From: CAVSRC01 sp963798195
GTDB taxonomy: Bacteria; Pseudomonadota; Alphaproteobacteria; Rhizobiales; Kaistiaceae
Assembly (NCBI GenBank): GCA_963798195.1
Contig: CAWCSF010000010.1
Location: forward strand, 1,922,001 to 1,986,000
Direction of reading: 5' to 3'
Length of the DNA: 64,000 nt
How positions within the stretch are numbered: the first letter of the stretch is position 1; each line of letters starts with the position of its first letter. Under the pieces are notes generated by a model that ran no database searches, was not told the origin of the DNA, and saw only the letters and a list, made by a program, of their open reading frames with translations. Shown one piece after another: positions 52,015-60,984 of the stretch. The position numbers and the translations under genes are program-made.

Positions 52015-52186
52015 TCTCAACACCTCCCTATGGAACACGGAGCCGGGGCCACTCCCCAAACTCGATGGGGTCCAAACTAGCACCGGAAAACGCGAAGACC
52101 ACCCATGACTTGACGGATGCGCGCCGGACGGCCAGAAGGCACCCGGCCGGCGGCTCAGCCGGGGACACTCACAGGTTTCAGCAAGC

Positions 52187-53284
52187 ATGGGTTTCAGATG
52201 CGGCATCGTCGGCCTGCCCAATGTCGGCAAGTCGACGCTTTTCAACGCGCTGACGCGGACCGCCGCCGCGCAGGCTGCGAACTATCCGTTCTGCACAATC
52301 GAGCCCAATACGGGCGAGGTGGCGGTTCCCGACCCGCGCCTGGACGCCATCGCCGCAATCGCAAAGCCGGCGCAGATCGTGCCCACCCGCATCAGCTTCG
52401 TCGATATCGCCGGGCTGGTGCGCGGCGCCTCCAAGGGAGAAGGCCTCGGAAACCAGTTCCTCGCCAATATCCGCGAGGTCGAGGCCATCGTCCACGTGCT
52501 GCGCTGCTTCGACGGCACCGACGTCACCCATGTTGAGGGCAAGGTCGATCCCGTCGCCGACGCCGAGACGGTGAACACGGAACTCATGCTCTCCGATCTC
52601 GCCAGCCTGGAGCGCCGGGTAAACCCGCTGCGCAAGAAGGCGCAATCCGGCGACAAGGAAGCCAAGGCGGAAGTGGCGCTGATGGACGCCGCGCTGACGC
52701 TGCTCAATGAGGGCAAGCCGGCGCGGCTGGTCGAGGTATCGAAGGAAGACGAGGATGCCTTCCGGGCGCTGAATTTGCTGACCGCCAAGCCGGTGCTCTA
52801 CGTCGCCAACGTCGAAGAGACATCAGCGGCGACCGGCAACGAGCATTCACGGCGGGTCGAAGCGATGGCGAGAGCCGAAGGCGCCGGCTGCGTGGTGATC
52901 TCCGCGGAGATCGAGGCGGAAGTCGCTCAGCTTCCCGACGCCGACGAGCATGAATTTCTGGAAACGCTGGGGCTGAAGGAGCCGGGCCTCGACCGGCTGA
53001 TCCGCGCCGGCTACGCCCTGCTCGGCCTGATCACGTATTTCACCGCCGGTCCGAAAGAAGTGCGCGCGTGGACGATCCCCGCCGGCACCAAGGCGCCGCA
53101 GGCCGCCGCCGCGATCCATACCGATTTCGAGAAGGGCTTCATCCGGGCCCAGACCATCGCCTATGACGATTTCGTCGGTCTCGGCGGCGAGCAGGCGGCC
53201 AAGGATGCCGGCAAGGCGCGCGACGAAGGCAAGGACTACGTCGTCAAGGACGGCGACCTGATGCTCTTCAAGTTCAACGTCTAG
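52187..53284 (+). CDS. ychF: Redox-regulated ATPase / GTP-binding protein YchF
   Basis: This is a 365-residue OBG-family P-loop protein. G1 is GLPNVGKSTLFNAL, with the Switch region and G3 in RISFVDIAGLVRGASKGEGLGNQFL, then the coiled helical domain (LASLERRVNPLRKKAQSGDKEAKAE). The C-terminal TGS domain contains YFTAGPKEVRAWTIPAGTKAPQAAAAIHTDFEKGFIRAQTIAYDDFVGLGGEQAAKDAGKARDEGKDYVVKDGDLMLFKFNV. It binds ATP and the ribosome. It ends one base before the convergent MFS gene. Confidence 0.96.
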   Translation: MGFRCGIVGLPNVGKSTLFNALTRTAAAQAANYPFCTIEPNTGEVAVPDPRLDAIAAIAKPAQIVPTRISFVDIAGLVRGASKGEGLGNQFLANIREVEAIVHVLRCFDGTDVTHVEGKVDPVADAETVNTELMLSDLASLERRVNPLRKKAQSGDKEAKAEVALMDAALTLLNEGKPARLVEVSKEDEDAFRALNLLTAKPVLYVANVEETSAATGNEHSRRVEAMARAEGAGCVVISAEIEAEVAQLPDADEHEFLETLGLKEPGLDRLIRAGYALLGLITYFTAGPKEVRAWTIPAGTKAPQAAAAIHTDFEKGFIRAQTIAYDDFVGLGGEQAAKDAGKARDEGKDYVVKDGDLMLFKFNV

Positions 53285-53285
53285 C

Positions 53286-54491
53286 TCAGGCGAACCCCCG
53301 CCGCTCGGCGAAGACCGGCGGGATGATCGCCAGGAAGCCGACCAGCACGAAAAGCGTCAGGATCGCCGAGACGCTCCAGCCGGCATCGAGGAGCGCGCCG
53401 AAGGAGAACGGCGCCAGCGCCGACGCGATGACCATGTACATGGTGATGGCGCTGCGGATGGTGCCGAGCACATGGGTGCCGAACATCTCGGCCCAGACCG
53501 CCGTCAGCGTCGTCTTGGACAGGCCGCTGCTGAAACCATGACAGGCGAAGGCGACCGGCAACGCCCAAGGCTCCAACGACGCCGCCAGGATGCTCATGCC
53601 GGCGAGGAAAGGCAGCGCCTGAACCAGGAACATCTTGCGCGCCGACAGACGATCGATGATCTGGCCCGAGGCGAACAGGCCGGCGACATTGGCGATGGCG
53701 GCGGCCGGGAAGCTTGCTGCGACCAGCGCGAGAGGCCAGCCCCGGATCGTGGCGATGGTGGTGATGTGGAACATGATCGCCGTGCCGCAGAAGGGCAGTA
53801 GCGCCGCCGCAGGCAGGATCGCCCAGACGTAGCGCGAGCGGACCAGCACCGAGAGGCCGGCGCCGAGCTGGCTCCATGCGCTGGTGCCGATGACTGTGAG
53901 GCGCGGCGAGCGCGTGATGCCGTGCAGCAGCCACTGTGTCAGCGGCAGGAGCACGCCCAGGGCGATGACGCCGATGAGGGCATAGGTCGGCCGCCACCCG
54001 ATGAGCGCGATGCCGGCGACGACCGTCGGCGGGAAGATGATCTCGGCCATGGGGATGCCCAGAGCCGTGATGCCGAGCGCCCTGCCCCGCTCGCGGTCGA
54101 ACGCGCGGGCCGTCGCTGTCGCCTCGACATGAACCATGAGGCTCTGGCCGAACAGGCGCAGAAAATAGAACGAAAGAAACAGGGTGACCGGGCCGACCGC
54201 GGAGGCGGTGACGAAACAGGCGATGGCCAGGCCAATGATGACCGCCGCGCTGAAATAGATGAGCCGGATACGGTCGATCAGGTGGCCGACGAAGAGGAGC
54301 GTACAGGCCGAGGATAGCGTGCCGGCGAGATAAAGCGCACCGACGCCGGACGGCGTGATGCCAAAGTCAGCCGAAAAGGCGGCGACGAAGAGACCGATGC
54401 AGAAGGTCTGGCCCGGGGTGGAATAAAAGGAGTGCAGCGCGCCAAAGGCGAGCGGCCGGATATTGCTCCGGACGAAGGCAAAATAGTTCAA
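53286..54491 (-). CDS. MFS transporter, 12 transmembrane segments
   Basis: This 401-residue transporter has the 12-helix MFS pattern: GQTFCIGLFVAAFSADFGITPSGVGALYLAGTLSSACTLLFVGHLIDRIRL contains a motif A equivalent (GHLIDRIRLIYF), and RERGRALGITALGIPMAEIIFPPTVVAGIALIGWRPTYALIG lies in the middle. The second half repeats motif A as SGQIIDRLSARKMF. No substrate is inferable. It lies alone, convergent with ychF. Confidence 0.87.
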   Translation of the reverse strand: MNYFAFVRSNIRPLAFGALHSFYSTPGQTFCIGLFVAAFSADFGITPSGVGALYLAGTLSSACTLLFVGHLIDRIRLIYFSAAVIIGLAIACFVTASAVGPVTLFLSFYFLRLFGQSLMVHVEATATARAFDRERGRALGITALGIPMAEIIFPPTVVAGIALIGWRPTYALIGVIALGVLLPLTQWLLHGITRSPRLTVIGTSAWSQLGAGLSVLVRSRYVWAILPAAALLPFCGTAIMFHITTIATIRGWPLALVAASFPAAAIANVAGLFASGQIIDRLSARKMFLVQALPFLAGMSILAASLEPWALPVAFACHGFSSGLSKTTLTAVWAEMFGTHVLGTIRSAITMYMVIASALAPFSFGALLDAGWSVSAILTLFVLVGFLAIIPPVFAERRGFA

Positions 54492-54641
54492 TCGGGGGAT
54501 CCGGCAGACGAGGTGAATGCGTGCCCGGAGCTATAGTCGGTTACGGTGTGCCTGTGAACCATGCGGCGCCGCAATTTGCCCCTTGGCGGTACGGCGGCTA
54601 AGCACCCCGGGATTGATCCCGTAAAGCCGGAAAGGAACCGC

Positions 54642-55070
54642 ATGTCGATCACGCTCGCCGAAGCCTCCTCCATCGTCGACGCCGCCCTGAAGAAGGGCCG
54701 CGAACTAAACCTGGCGCCACTGACCGTGGCGGTGACCGACGCCGGCGGACACCTGACTGCCTTCAAGCGCGAAGACGGCTCGGGAATCCTCCGCTTCGAC
54801 ATCGCCTACGGGAAGGCCTGGGGGTCGCTCGGCATGGGCTTCGGTACCCGCGAACTGGCAAGCCGCGCCGCCACCAACCCGGCCTTCATCGCGGCACTGG
54901 TCGGCGCGAGCGACGGGCGCATCGTGCCCTCGCCCGGCGGCGTACTGATCCTGAAGGATGGCAAGCTTATCGGCGCGGTCGGCATCTCCGGCGACACCGG
55001 TGACCGCGACGAGGAATGCGCGCTGGCGGGGATTGCGGCTGCGGGAATGACCGGCCAGCCGGGGACGTGA
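54642..55070 (+). CDS. GlcG/HbpS-type heme-binding-like protein
   Basis: This 142-residue GlcG/HbpS (DUF336) fold protein contains ITLAEASSIVDAALKKGRELNLAPLTVAVTDAGGHLTAFKREDGSGILRFDIAYGKAWGSLGMGFGTREL, then DGRIVPSPGGVLILKDGKLIGAVGISGDTGDRDEECALAGIAAAGM. GAVGISGDTxDxDE is the family signature. ATG 54642 follows GGAAAGGAA. The family includes heme-binding HbpS and uncharacterised GlcG; heme binding here is inferred. Confidence 0.9.
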   Translation: MSITLAEASSIVDAALKKGRELNLAPLTVAVTDAGGHLTAFKREDGSGILRFDIAYGKAWGSLGMGFGTRELASRAATNPAFIAALVGASDGRIVPSPGGVLILKDGKLIGAVGISGDTGDRDEECALAGIAAAGMTGQPGT

Positions 55071-55109
55071 GGCGCGCCGCGAAGTGCTCCGCGGCGCGCC
55101 TGGGTCTCG

Positions 55110-55976
55110 CTATTCCTTCGGCGCGTTCGGCCAGTCCGGCAGCGCGTCGATCTTCATCTGGCGGCGCTCGTCGGCCGACTTCTTGTAGTCGGACATGAAC
55201 GGCGCGGACTCAAACGAGCCGTACTCGGGGTTGGCGATGAAGATCCAGTCATGGCCGATATGGGCCATGTTGGCTTCCAGCGACTTGGCGCGATCGGCTT
55301 CCGAGCCGGACGCATCATCGGAGAAGTCGCCGTAGTTGTCGCCCAGCAGGAGCAGCACGCGGTAATCCTTGGAGACTGCGTCCAGGCGCGAGCCCTTCTT
55401 CGACGACCAGCCCTCCTTCTCCTTGTTCATCAGGAAGGTGTCGACATTGCCACCCATCGGGAAGCCGAGGGCTTCGGCGTTCTTCCGGGTCGCCTCTTCC
55501 TGGCCGGCGTCGCGGTTGGTGACGTAGAAGATCTTCACGCCCTTGGAGTCGGCGTATTTCAGGAAGTCGACCGCACCCGGCAGCGCCTTGGCGGTCATGT
55601 CCTTGGCCCACACGTCGTAGGTCTTGCCGGAATAATCCTTGCCGGTCTTGATCAGCCACGCCTCGTAGGCGCCGTTGTCGAAGAGGGTCTCATCGATGTC
55701 GGCGACGATCGCCAGCGGTTTGTCCGCGGCGTCGGTCTGGTTGGTCGCGCTCCAGGTCTTGTCGGCGATGGCCTCATCGAGCCGCAGCTTGGCGAGCATG
55801 AAGGACTGGAGCGTATTGGCCTTGTACTCGACGGAGTTGGAGACCCAGAGGGTCGCGTTGAGAAGGTCGTTCTGGGCAACCGGATCGGCGGCGAGCGCAC
55901 CACCGGCGGCAAGCGGCATCGCCAGGCAGGCGGCGGCAACCGTGGTCAAGAGAACGGAACATGTTTTGGCAATCAT
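55110..55976 (-). CDS. HAD-superfamily acid phosphatase, class C / lipoprotein e(P4)-like 5'-nucleotidase
   Basis: This 288-residue secreted phosphatase has a signal peptide ending ALAADP. The HAD core follows: KPLAIVADIDETLFDNGAYEAWLI (DxDET nucleophile motif), VKIFYVTNRDAGQEEATRKNAEALGFP (motif II Thr), KGSRLDAVSKDYRVLLLLGDNYGDFSDDA (Lys and the acidic motif). The e(P4) family dephosphorylates nucleotides such as NMN in the periplasm for NAD salvage. I see no consensus lipobox, so it may be a soluble form. Confidence 0.92.
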   Translation of the reverse strand: MIAKTCSVLLTTVAAACLAMPLAAGGALAADPVAQNDLLNATLWVSNSVEYKANTLQSFMLAKLRLDEAIADKTWSATNQTDAADKPLAIVADIDETLFDNGAYEAWLIKTGKDYSGKTYDVWAKDMTAKALPGAVDFLKYADSKGVKIFYVTNRDAGQEEATRKNAEALGFPMGGNVDTFLMNKEKEGWSSKKGSRLDAVSKDYRVLLLLGDNYGDFSDDASGSEADRAKSLEANMAHIGHDWIFIANPEYGSFESAPFMSDYKKSADERRQMKIDALPDWPNAPKE

Positions 55977-56192
55977 GGGCGCCTCATGGTCAGGATTGTT
56001 GATGTCGGGAACCGGCGCGATCGACATGCTTCGCCGGCTTTGAAATCGACGCCTGACCGCGGCGGCGCGCGATTTGCGGCCGGGGGCAGCGCAGGCGGGA
56101 TGAGCCAGCGTAGCGCTTTCGCGTGGCGGTAGCACGCGGAGAAAGGTGCGACAGGATGTCGGAGGAACGGTTCCCGATGGAACCCGATCACC

Positions 56193-56861
56193 TCAGGGCG
56201 TCGGAGCCTCGGGCGGCGGGTCCTTCTTCGCCTGCTCTTCCCACGCGCGGAAATCGGGATCGGAGAGCACCGCCTCCACATAGGCGGCTCCGGTCGCGGC
56301 GAGCTTGATGCCGTAGGTGCGGAAGCGGGTTACCACCGGCGCGTACATGGCGTCGGCGATACTCCAGCGGCCGAACAGGAACGGGCCACCGCCGGTTTTG
56401 CCCCAGCGCTCGCGACACTCCCGCCACATCGTCTCGACGCGGGCAATGTCGGTGTTGGCCTGCGGGTTGTTCGGGTTGGGGTGGCGCTCGAGCAGCGCCA
56501 TGGACAGATATTCGCGGAGCGCACGGAAGCCCGAATGCATCTCCGCCGATATGGCGCGGGCATGGGCGCGGGCGACCGCATCATCGGGCCACAGCTTCGC
56601 CTGGGGAACCGTCTCGGCGAGATATTCGGCAATGGCGATGGAATCCCATACCCGCACCTCGCCGCCGTCAGGCCGCTTGTGGATCAGGAACGGTACCTTG
56701 CCGGTCGGCGACAAGCGGTTGAGCGTCGCCTTGCCCTCGCCGGTGCGGTAGCGGACCAGTGTCTCCTCGAACGGGACGCCCGCTTTCTTCATCGGCAGCC
56801 AGCCGCGGAGCGACCAGGTCGAAACGGTGCGGTAGCCGATGTAGATGTGGAACTCGGGCAT
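56193..56861 (-). CDS. Glutathione S-transferase family protein
   Basis: This 222-residue GST has a thioredoxin-like N-terminal domain (IYIGYRTVSTWSLRGWLPMKKAGVPFEETLVRYRTGEGKATLNRLSPTGKVPFLIHKRPDGGEVRVWDSIAIAEYLAE) with the SPTGKVPFLI cis-Pro loop and the W-D-S-IAI glutathione site, then the all-helical C-terminal domain with WSIADAMYAPVVTRF. It begins three bases after the apt stop, so they are co-transcribed. The substrate is unknown. Confidence 0.92.
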   Translation of the reverse strand: MPEFHIYIGYRTVSTWSLRGWLPMKKAGVPFEETLVRYRTGEGKATLNRLSPTGKVPFLIHKRPDGGEVRVWDSIAIAEYLAETVPQAKLWPDDAVARAHARAISAEMHSGFRALREYLSMALLERHPNPNNPQANTDIARVETMWRECRERWGKTGGGPFLFGRWSIADAMYAPVVTRFRTYGIKLAATGAAYVEAVLSDPDFRAWEEQAKKDPPPEAPTP

Positions 56862-56864
56862 GGA

Positions 56865-57404
56865 TCAATGTCCCTCGAAGCTGACAAGCGTGTGGACCGC
56901 GACATCGCGACCGGCGAGACGTTTCGCGCCGCCGAGGTCGGGCAAGTCGATGACAAAGGCGGCGGCGACCAGTTCGCCGCCCGAGCGGCGGATCAACTCG
57001 GTTGCGGCCTCCGCCGTGCCGCCGGTGGCGATCAGGTCATCGATGAGCAGGACCTTGTCGCCCTTGCCGATGGCGTCGGCGTGGATCTCGATGGTGTCGA
57101 CGCCGTATTCGAGGCTGTATTCCTGCCCGATGGTGCGCCAAGGCAGCTTGCCCTTCTTGCGGATGGGCACAAAGCCGCGGCCAAGCTGATGCGCAACGGC
57201 ACCGCCGAGGATGAAACCGCGCGCCTCGATGCCGGCGACATGCTCGATGCCGGCATTGAGAAAAGGCTGCACCAGCCCGTCAATGGCGGCGCGGAGCCCC
57301 GCCGGGTTGGCGATCAGCGTGGTGATATCGCGAAACAGGATGCCGGGCTTGGGGTAGTCAGGAATCGTACGGATCAGCGACTTGATGTCGACTCCGGCTG
57401 CCAT
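56865..57404 (-). CDS. apt: Adenine phosphoribosyltransferase
   Basis: This enzyme salvages adenine to AMP using PRPP. It has 179 residues: IPDYPKPGILFRDITTLIANPAGLRAAID at the N-terminus, HVAGIEARGFILGGAVAHQLGRGFVPIRKKGKLPW, and the PRPP-binding VLLIDDLIATGGTAEAATELIRRSGGEL. It uses PRPP made by prs at 43-44 kb. ATG 57404 begins MAAGVDIKSLIRTI; the upstream in-frame start is less likely. It is followed by the GST gene. Confidence 0.95.
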   Translation of the reverse strand: MAAGVDIKSLIRTIPDYPKPGILFRDITTLIANPAGLRAAIDGLVQPFLNAGIEHVAGIEARGFILGGAVAHQLGRGFVPIRKKGKLPWRTIGQEYSLEYGVDTIEIHADAIGKGDKVLLIDDLIATGGTAEAATELIRRSGGELVAAAFVIDLPDLGGAKRLAGRDVAVHTLVSFEGH

Positions 57405-57476
57405 GCTCTCGCCCTGCCCCAACGCAACGCCCCCGCGCGGTCTTAGCATTGCCGGGAAACGGACGCCACGCCGACG

Positions 57477-58142
57477 CTACGACCAGGCGGCGACGATGGC
57501 CGGCAACTCGGCAAGGCTGTGAACGGTCGCGTCGGCGTTCTGCGGTGGCCGGTAGTAGGTGTTCACCATCCAGATCGCCCGCATGCCGGCGGCTTTCGCG
57601 CCGACAATGTCCGCTCCCGGGTTGTCGCCGACGTAGACGGCCGACGCCGGAGCCGTGGCCAGACGCGCGAGCGCCCGCAGGAAGATTTCGGGATCGGGCT
57701 TGCGGATGCCCTCCGCCTCCGAAATGACAATCGTGTCGAAGGACCGGGTCAATCCCAGCCCGGCGATCGTGTTCTCCTGGATGCTCAACTGCCCGTTGGT
57801 CACGACGCCAAGGCGCAGACCAGCAGCACGCAGACGCTCCAGCGTCGGAAACAGGTCGGCCGGCGGCTTGCAGTAGTTCCGATAGCCATCGACGTAATCG
57901 GCGACCAGCAGCGGCGCGGCGGCGGGGTCGGCCCCGATCTCGGTCAGGATGCGCGGATAGACTATATCCCGCTGGACCGAGCCGTTGGCGTCGTAGGCGA
58001 CGAACTTCTCGATGAATGCCCGGAGCGGGATCGCGCCGAGCAGGTCCGGGCGCGCGGCGTACTGCGCCGCCAGGAACGCCGGAATTGCCGTACTGCGATC
58101 GTACAGCGTGCCGTCGATATCGAAAAGGACGGCGCCGATCAC
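57477..58142 (-). CDS. HAD-family hydrolase (phosphoglycolate phosphatase-like)
   Basis: This 221-residue HAD phosphatase contains VLFDIDGTLYDRSTAIPAF (nucleophile DxD), LGVVTNGQLSIQENTIAGLGLTRSFDTIVISEAEGIRKPDPEIFLRAL (motif II and Lys of motif III), and AVYVGDNPGADIVGAKAAGMRAIWM (acidic motif). The helical cap lies at about 20-85. It starts at GTG 58142, just after petC on the same strand. Substrates of such HADs are usually small phospho-metabolites. Confidence 0.88.
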   Translation of the reverse strand: MIGAVLFDIDGTLYDRSTAIPAFLAAQYAARPDLLGAIPLRAFIEKFVAYDANGSVQRDIVYPRILTEIGADPAAAPLLVADYVDGYRNYCKPPADLFPTLERLRAAGLRLGVVTNGQLSIQENTIAGLGLTRSFDTIVISEAEGIRKPDPEIFLRALARLATAPASAVYVGDNPGADIVGAKAAGMRAIWMVNTYYRPPQNADATVHSLAELPAIVAAWS

Positions 58143-58143
58143 C

Positions 58144-59004
58144 CTAGTGGGCGACGCCGGACCAGACGCGCTTCTTGGTGAGGTACATCAGCCCGGTAAA
58201 GACGATCAGGAAGATGCCGACCATGAAGCCGACGCGCTTGCGCTCGACAAGGTGCGGTTCCGCAGCCCACATCAGGAACGCGGAAACATCCTCCGAATAC
58301 TGCTCGACCGTCTGCGGAGAACCATCGCTGTAGGTCACCAGATCCGCCGACAGTGGCGGCGGCATTTTCAGCGACACCGCAGCGTCGAAGTACGGGTTGT
58401 AGTAGGTGCCCTCCGGAATCACGATGCCGGGAGGCGGATCCTGGAAGCCGGTGAGCAGCGCGTGGATGTAGTCGGGCCCGCCTTCCTGGTAGCCGGTGAA
58501 GAAATCAACGGTTGCCCACAGAACGCCGCGCGGGATGCCGCGCGCCTTGGCTATAACTGACAGGTCCGGCGGCGCGGCGCCGCCATTGGCGGCGGCGGCA
58601 GCTTCGGTGTTCGGGAACGGCGCCGGCAGGTGATCGAACGGCTTGCCCGGCCGCTCGAACATATCGCCGGAATCGTTCGGGCCATCGGTGACGGTGTAGG
58701 ACGCGGCCAGCGCCTTGACCTCGTCTTCGGTGAAATGAGGTCCACCCTCGAGCCCGAGATTGCGGAAGGCGATCAGGTTCATCGAATGACAGGATGAGCA
58801 GACTTCCTTGTAGACCTGGAAGCCGCGCTGCAACTGAGCCGTATCGAACTTGCCGAAGATGCCGGCGAAGGACCACCGCTCGAGCGGCGGCTTCTTGATC
58901 GGGAAGTGCGCGGGCTGGGCGCCCTCGCCTTCCTGGGCCACGGCGGGCACGACGGCCGCACAACCGATAACGGCGGCGGCGATGAGCAACGCAATCCGTT
59001 TCAT
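58144..59004 (-). CDS. petC: Cytochrome c1 of the bc1 complex
   Basis: This 286-residue protein has a signal peptide ending VVPAVAQ, the heme-binding CSSCH at residues 69-73, and the axial Met214 in SLKMPPPLS. Family segments RWSFAGIFGKFDTAQLQRGFQVYKEV and DYIHALLTGFQDPPPGI are present, as is a C-terminal membrane anchor (VGFMVGIFLIVFTGLMYLTKKRVWSGV). It accepts electrons from the Rieske protein and passes them to soluble cytochrome c in the periplasm. It is separate from cytochrome b, unlike the fused fbcH of Bradyrhizobium. Confidence 0.97.
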   Translation of the reverse strand: MKRIALLIAAAVIGCAAVVPAVAQEGEGAQPAHFPIKKPPLERWSFAGIFGKFDTAQLQRGFQVYKEVCSSCHSMNLIAFRNLGLEGGPHFTEDEVKALAASYTVTDGPNDSGDMFERPGKPFDHLPAPFPNTEAAAAANGGAAPPDLSVIAKARGIPRGVLWATVDFFTGYQEGGPDYIHALLTGFQDPPPGIVIPEGTYYNPYFDAAVSLKMPPPLSADLVTYSDGSPQTVEQYSEDVSAFLMWAAEPHLVERKRVGFMVGIFLIVFTGLMYLTKKRVWSGVAH

Positions 59005-59008
59005 CGCC

Positions 59009-60256
59009 TTAGCTCCCCGCTCCGGCGCGTGCGCCGGATTTAGCGAGCACCGATTCCGTGATGCTCGACGGCAGAGGCTTCGGCCGCTCGATCAGGCCGA
59101 GGATCGGCAGCACGATGATGAAGTGCGCGAAGTAGTAAACGGTCAGGATGCGCGCGGCGATGACGTAGATGCCATCAGGCGGCTGCGAGCCGAGATAACC
59201 AAGGCCAATGCCGGTGAGCACGAAGATCCAGAAGAACTGGCGGTAGATCGGCCGGTAGGTCGCCGAGCGTACGCGCGAGCGATCGAGCCACGGCAGGAAG
59301 ACCAGGATCGCGATCGAGGCGAACAGCGCGATGACGCCGAGCAGCTTGTTCGGGATGGCGCGCAGGATCGCGTAGAACGGCAGGAAATACCATTCGGGCA
59401 CAATATGCGCCGGCGTCTGGAGCGGGTTGGCCGGAATGTAGTTGTCCGGGTGGCCGAGGTAGTTCGGGATGAAGAACACCAGCCAGGCAAACAGCAGCAG
59501 GAACACGACAAGGCCGAAGCTGTCCTTGATCGTGTAGTACGGGTGAAACGGCACGGTATCCTGCTTGTCCTTGACGGCGACGCCGGTTGGGTTGCCGTTG
59601 CCGGGCACGTGCAGCGCCCAGATGTGCAGCAGGACGACGCCGGCGATCATGAACGGCAGCAGGTAGTGCAGCGAATAGAAGCGGTTGAGCGTCGGGCTAT
59701 CGACCGAGAACCCGCCCCACAGCCACGTGGTGATGCTTTCGCCGACCAGCGGTATCGCCGAGAACAGGTTGGTGATGACCGTGGCGGCCCAGAAGGACAT
59801 CTGGCCCCAGGGCAGAACGTAGCCCATGAAGGCGGTCGCCATCATCAGCAGGAAGATGATGACACCGAGAATCCACAGCACTTCGCGCGGCTCCTTGTAG
59901 GAGCCGTAGTACATGCCGCGCAGGATGTGGACGTAGACCGCGAAGAAGAAGAGCGACGCGCCGTTCGCGTGCAGGTAGCGCAGCAGCCAACCGTAATTGA
60001 CGTCGCGCATGATGCCTTCGACCGAATTGAAGGCAAGCGTGCCGGTCGGCACGTAGTGCATGGCGAGCACGACGCCGGTGGCGATCTGCGCGGCCAGCAT
60101 GAAGGTCAGGATGGCGCCGAAATTCCACCAGTAATTAAGGTTGCGCGGCGTCGGATAGACGATGAACGACGAGTGCACGAGACCCAGGACCGGCAGTCGG
60201 CTTTCCAGCCACTTCGCCACCGGGTTCTTCGGCACGTATGTAGAATGCTCGGCCAT
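59009..60256 (-). CDS. petB: Cytochrome b of the bc1 complex
   Basis: This 415-residue membrane protein has eight helices. The two b-hemes are held by His pairs H96/H197 and H110/H211 (YLHANGASLFFFAVYVHILRG; LHYLLPFMIAGVVLLHIWALH). The quinol-oxidation site PEWY lies at 287-290, and GQMSFWAATVITN is the Qo helix. It moves electrons from ubiquinol to quinone and to the Rieske cluster, pumping protons. It lies between petA and petC with short gaps. Confidence 0.98.
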   Translation of the reverse strand: MAEHSTYVPKNPVAKWLESRLPVLGLVHSSFIVYPTPRNLNYWWNFGAILTFMLAAQIATGVVLAMHYVPTGTLAFNSVEGIMRDVNYGWLLRYLHANGASLFFFAVYVHILRGMYYGSYKEPREVLWILGVIIFLLMMATAFMGYVLPWGQMSFWAATVITNLFSAIPLVGESITTWLWGGFSVDSPTLNRFYSLHYLLPFMIAGVVLLHIWALHVPGNGNPTGVAVKDKQDTVPFHPYYTIKDSFGLVVFLLLFAWLVFFIPNYLGHPDNYIPANPLQTPAHIVPEWYFLPFYAILRAIPNKLLGVIALFASIAILVFLPWLDRSRVRSATYRPIYRQFFWIFVLTGIGLGYLGSQPPDGIYVIAARILTVYYFAHFIIVLPILGLIERPKPLPSSITESVLAKSGARAGAGS

Positions 60257-60276
60257 TGTGTTGTCGCCTGCCCCGT

Positions 60277-60864
60277 TCAGCCGATGCGGACCGTGGTGTC
60301 CGATACGAAGTCGAACACCGGTATCGCCATATTCTCAGGCGCCGGCCCCTGCCGAATGCGCCCGGCAGTGTCATAGACCGAGCCGTGGCACGGGCAGAAC
60401 CAGCCGCCGTACTGGCCTTCCTGGCCAAGCGGCACGCAGCCAAGGTGCGTGCAAATCTGAATCATCACGAACCAGGCTTCCTTGCCCGGCGCTGCGCGGT
60501 TTTCATCGGTCGCCGGCGCGTTCGCAGGAAGGTTGGCGTTGCGCGCAAGGCCGTCGCGAAGCTCGGAGATGTTGACCGCCTTCGCCTCCTCGATTTCCTT
60601 CTCGGTGCGTTGGCGGACGACCACCGGCTTGCCGCGCCACTTCACGATCAGCGACATGCCCGGCTCGATGGAGGAGATGTCGACCTCGACCTGCGCCAGC
60701 GCCAGGGCGGCGGCATCCGGGTTCATCTGGTCGATCAACGGCCAAGCGACCAGGGCGGCGCCGACGGCACCGGCCGCACCCGTGGCAATGTAGAGAAAGT
60801 CGCGCCGTGTCGGCTCCGGATGGTCAGCCGTATCGGTACTTGCCAAGATCGGACCCCCAATCAC
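60277..60864 (-). CDS. petA: Ubiquinol-cytochrome c reductase Rieske iron-sulfur subunit
   Basis: This 195-residue protein has a twin-arginine signal/anchor (TRRDFLYIATGAAGAVGAALV) that keeps it in the inner membrane with its cluster in the periplasm. The 2Fe-2S ligands are C138 and H140 (CTHLGC) and C157 and H160 (CPCHGS), with C143 and C159 forming the disulfide. It starts at GTG 60864; TTG 60846 is possible. It is the first gene of the bc1 operon petA-petB-petC. Confidence 0.97.
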   Translation of the reverse strand: MIGGPILASTDTADHPEPTRRDFLYIATGAAGAVGAALVAWPLIDQMNPDAAALALAQVEVDISSIEPGMSLIVKWRGKPVVVRQRTEKEIEEAKAVNISELRDGLARNANLPANAPATDENRAAPGKEAWFVMIQICTHLGCVPLGQEGQYGGWFCPCHGSVYDTAGRIRQGPAPENMAIPVFDFVSDTTVRIG

Positions 60865-60984
60865 CCCTTCGCAGCGGGAAAAAGCGCAAGAATCCCGCCG
60901 GTCGCGACTGTTTAGCCATCGCTATTGGCCCTTGTCCAGTCACCCCGGGGGCTTTGCGCACATTGTCGCGGGTTGTCGGCGGCG

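Noticed and set aside
58850..60376. 508-codon plus-strand frame opposite cytochrome b/c1
   Set aside because: It is a charged low-complexity antisense shadow of the bc1 operon.
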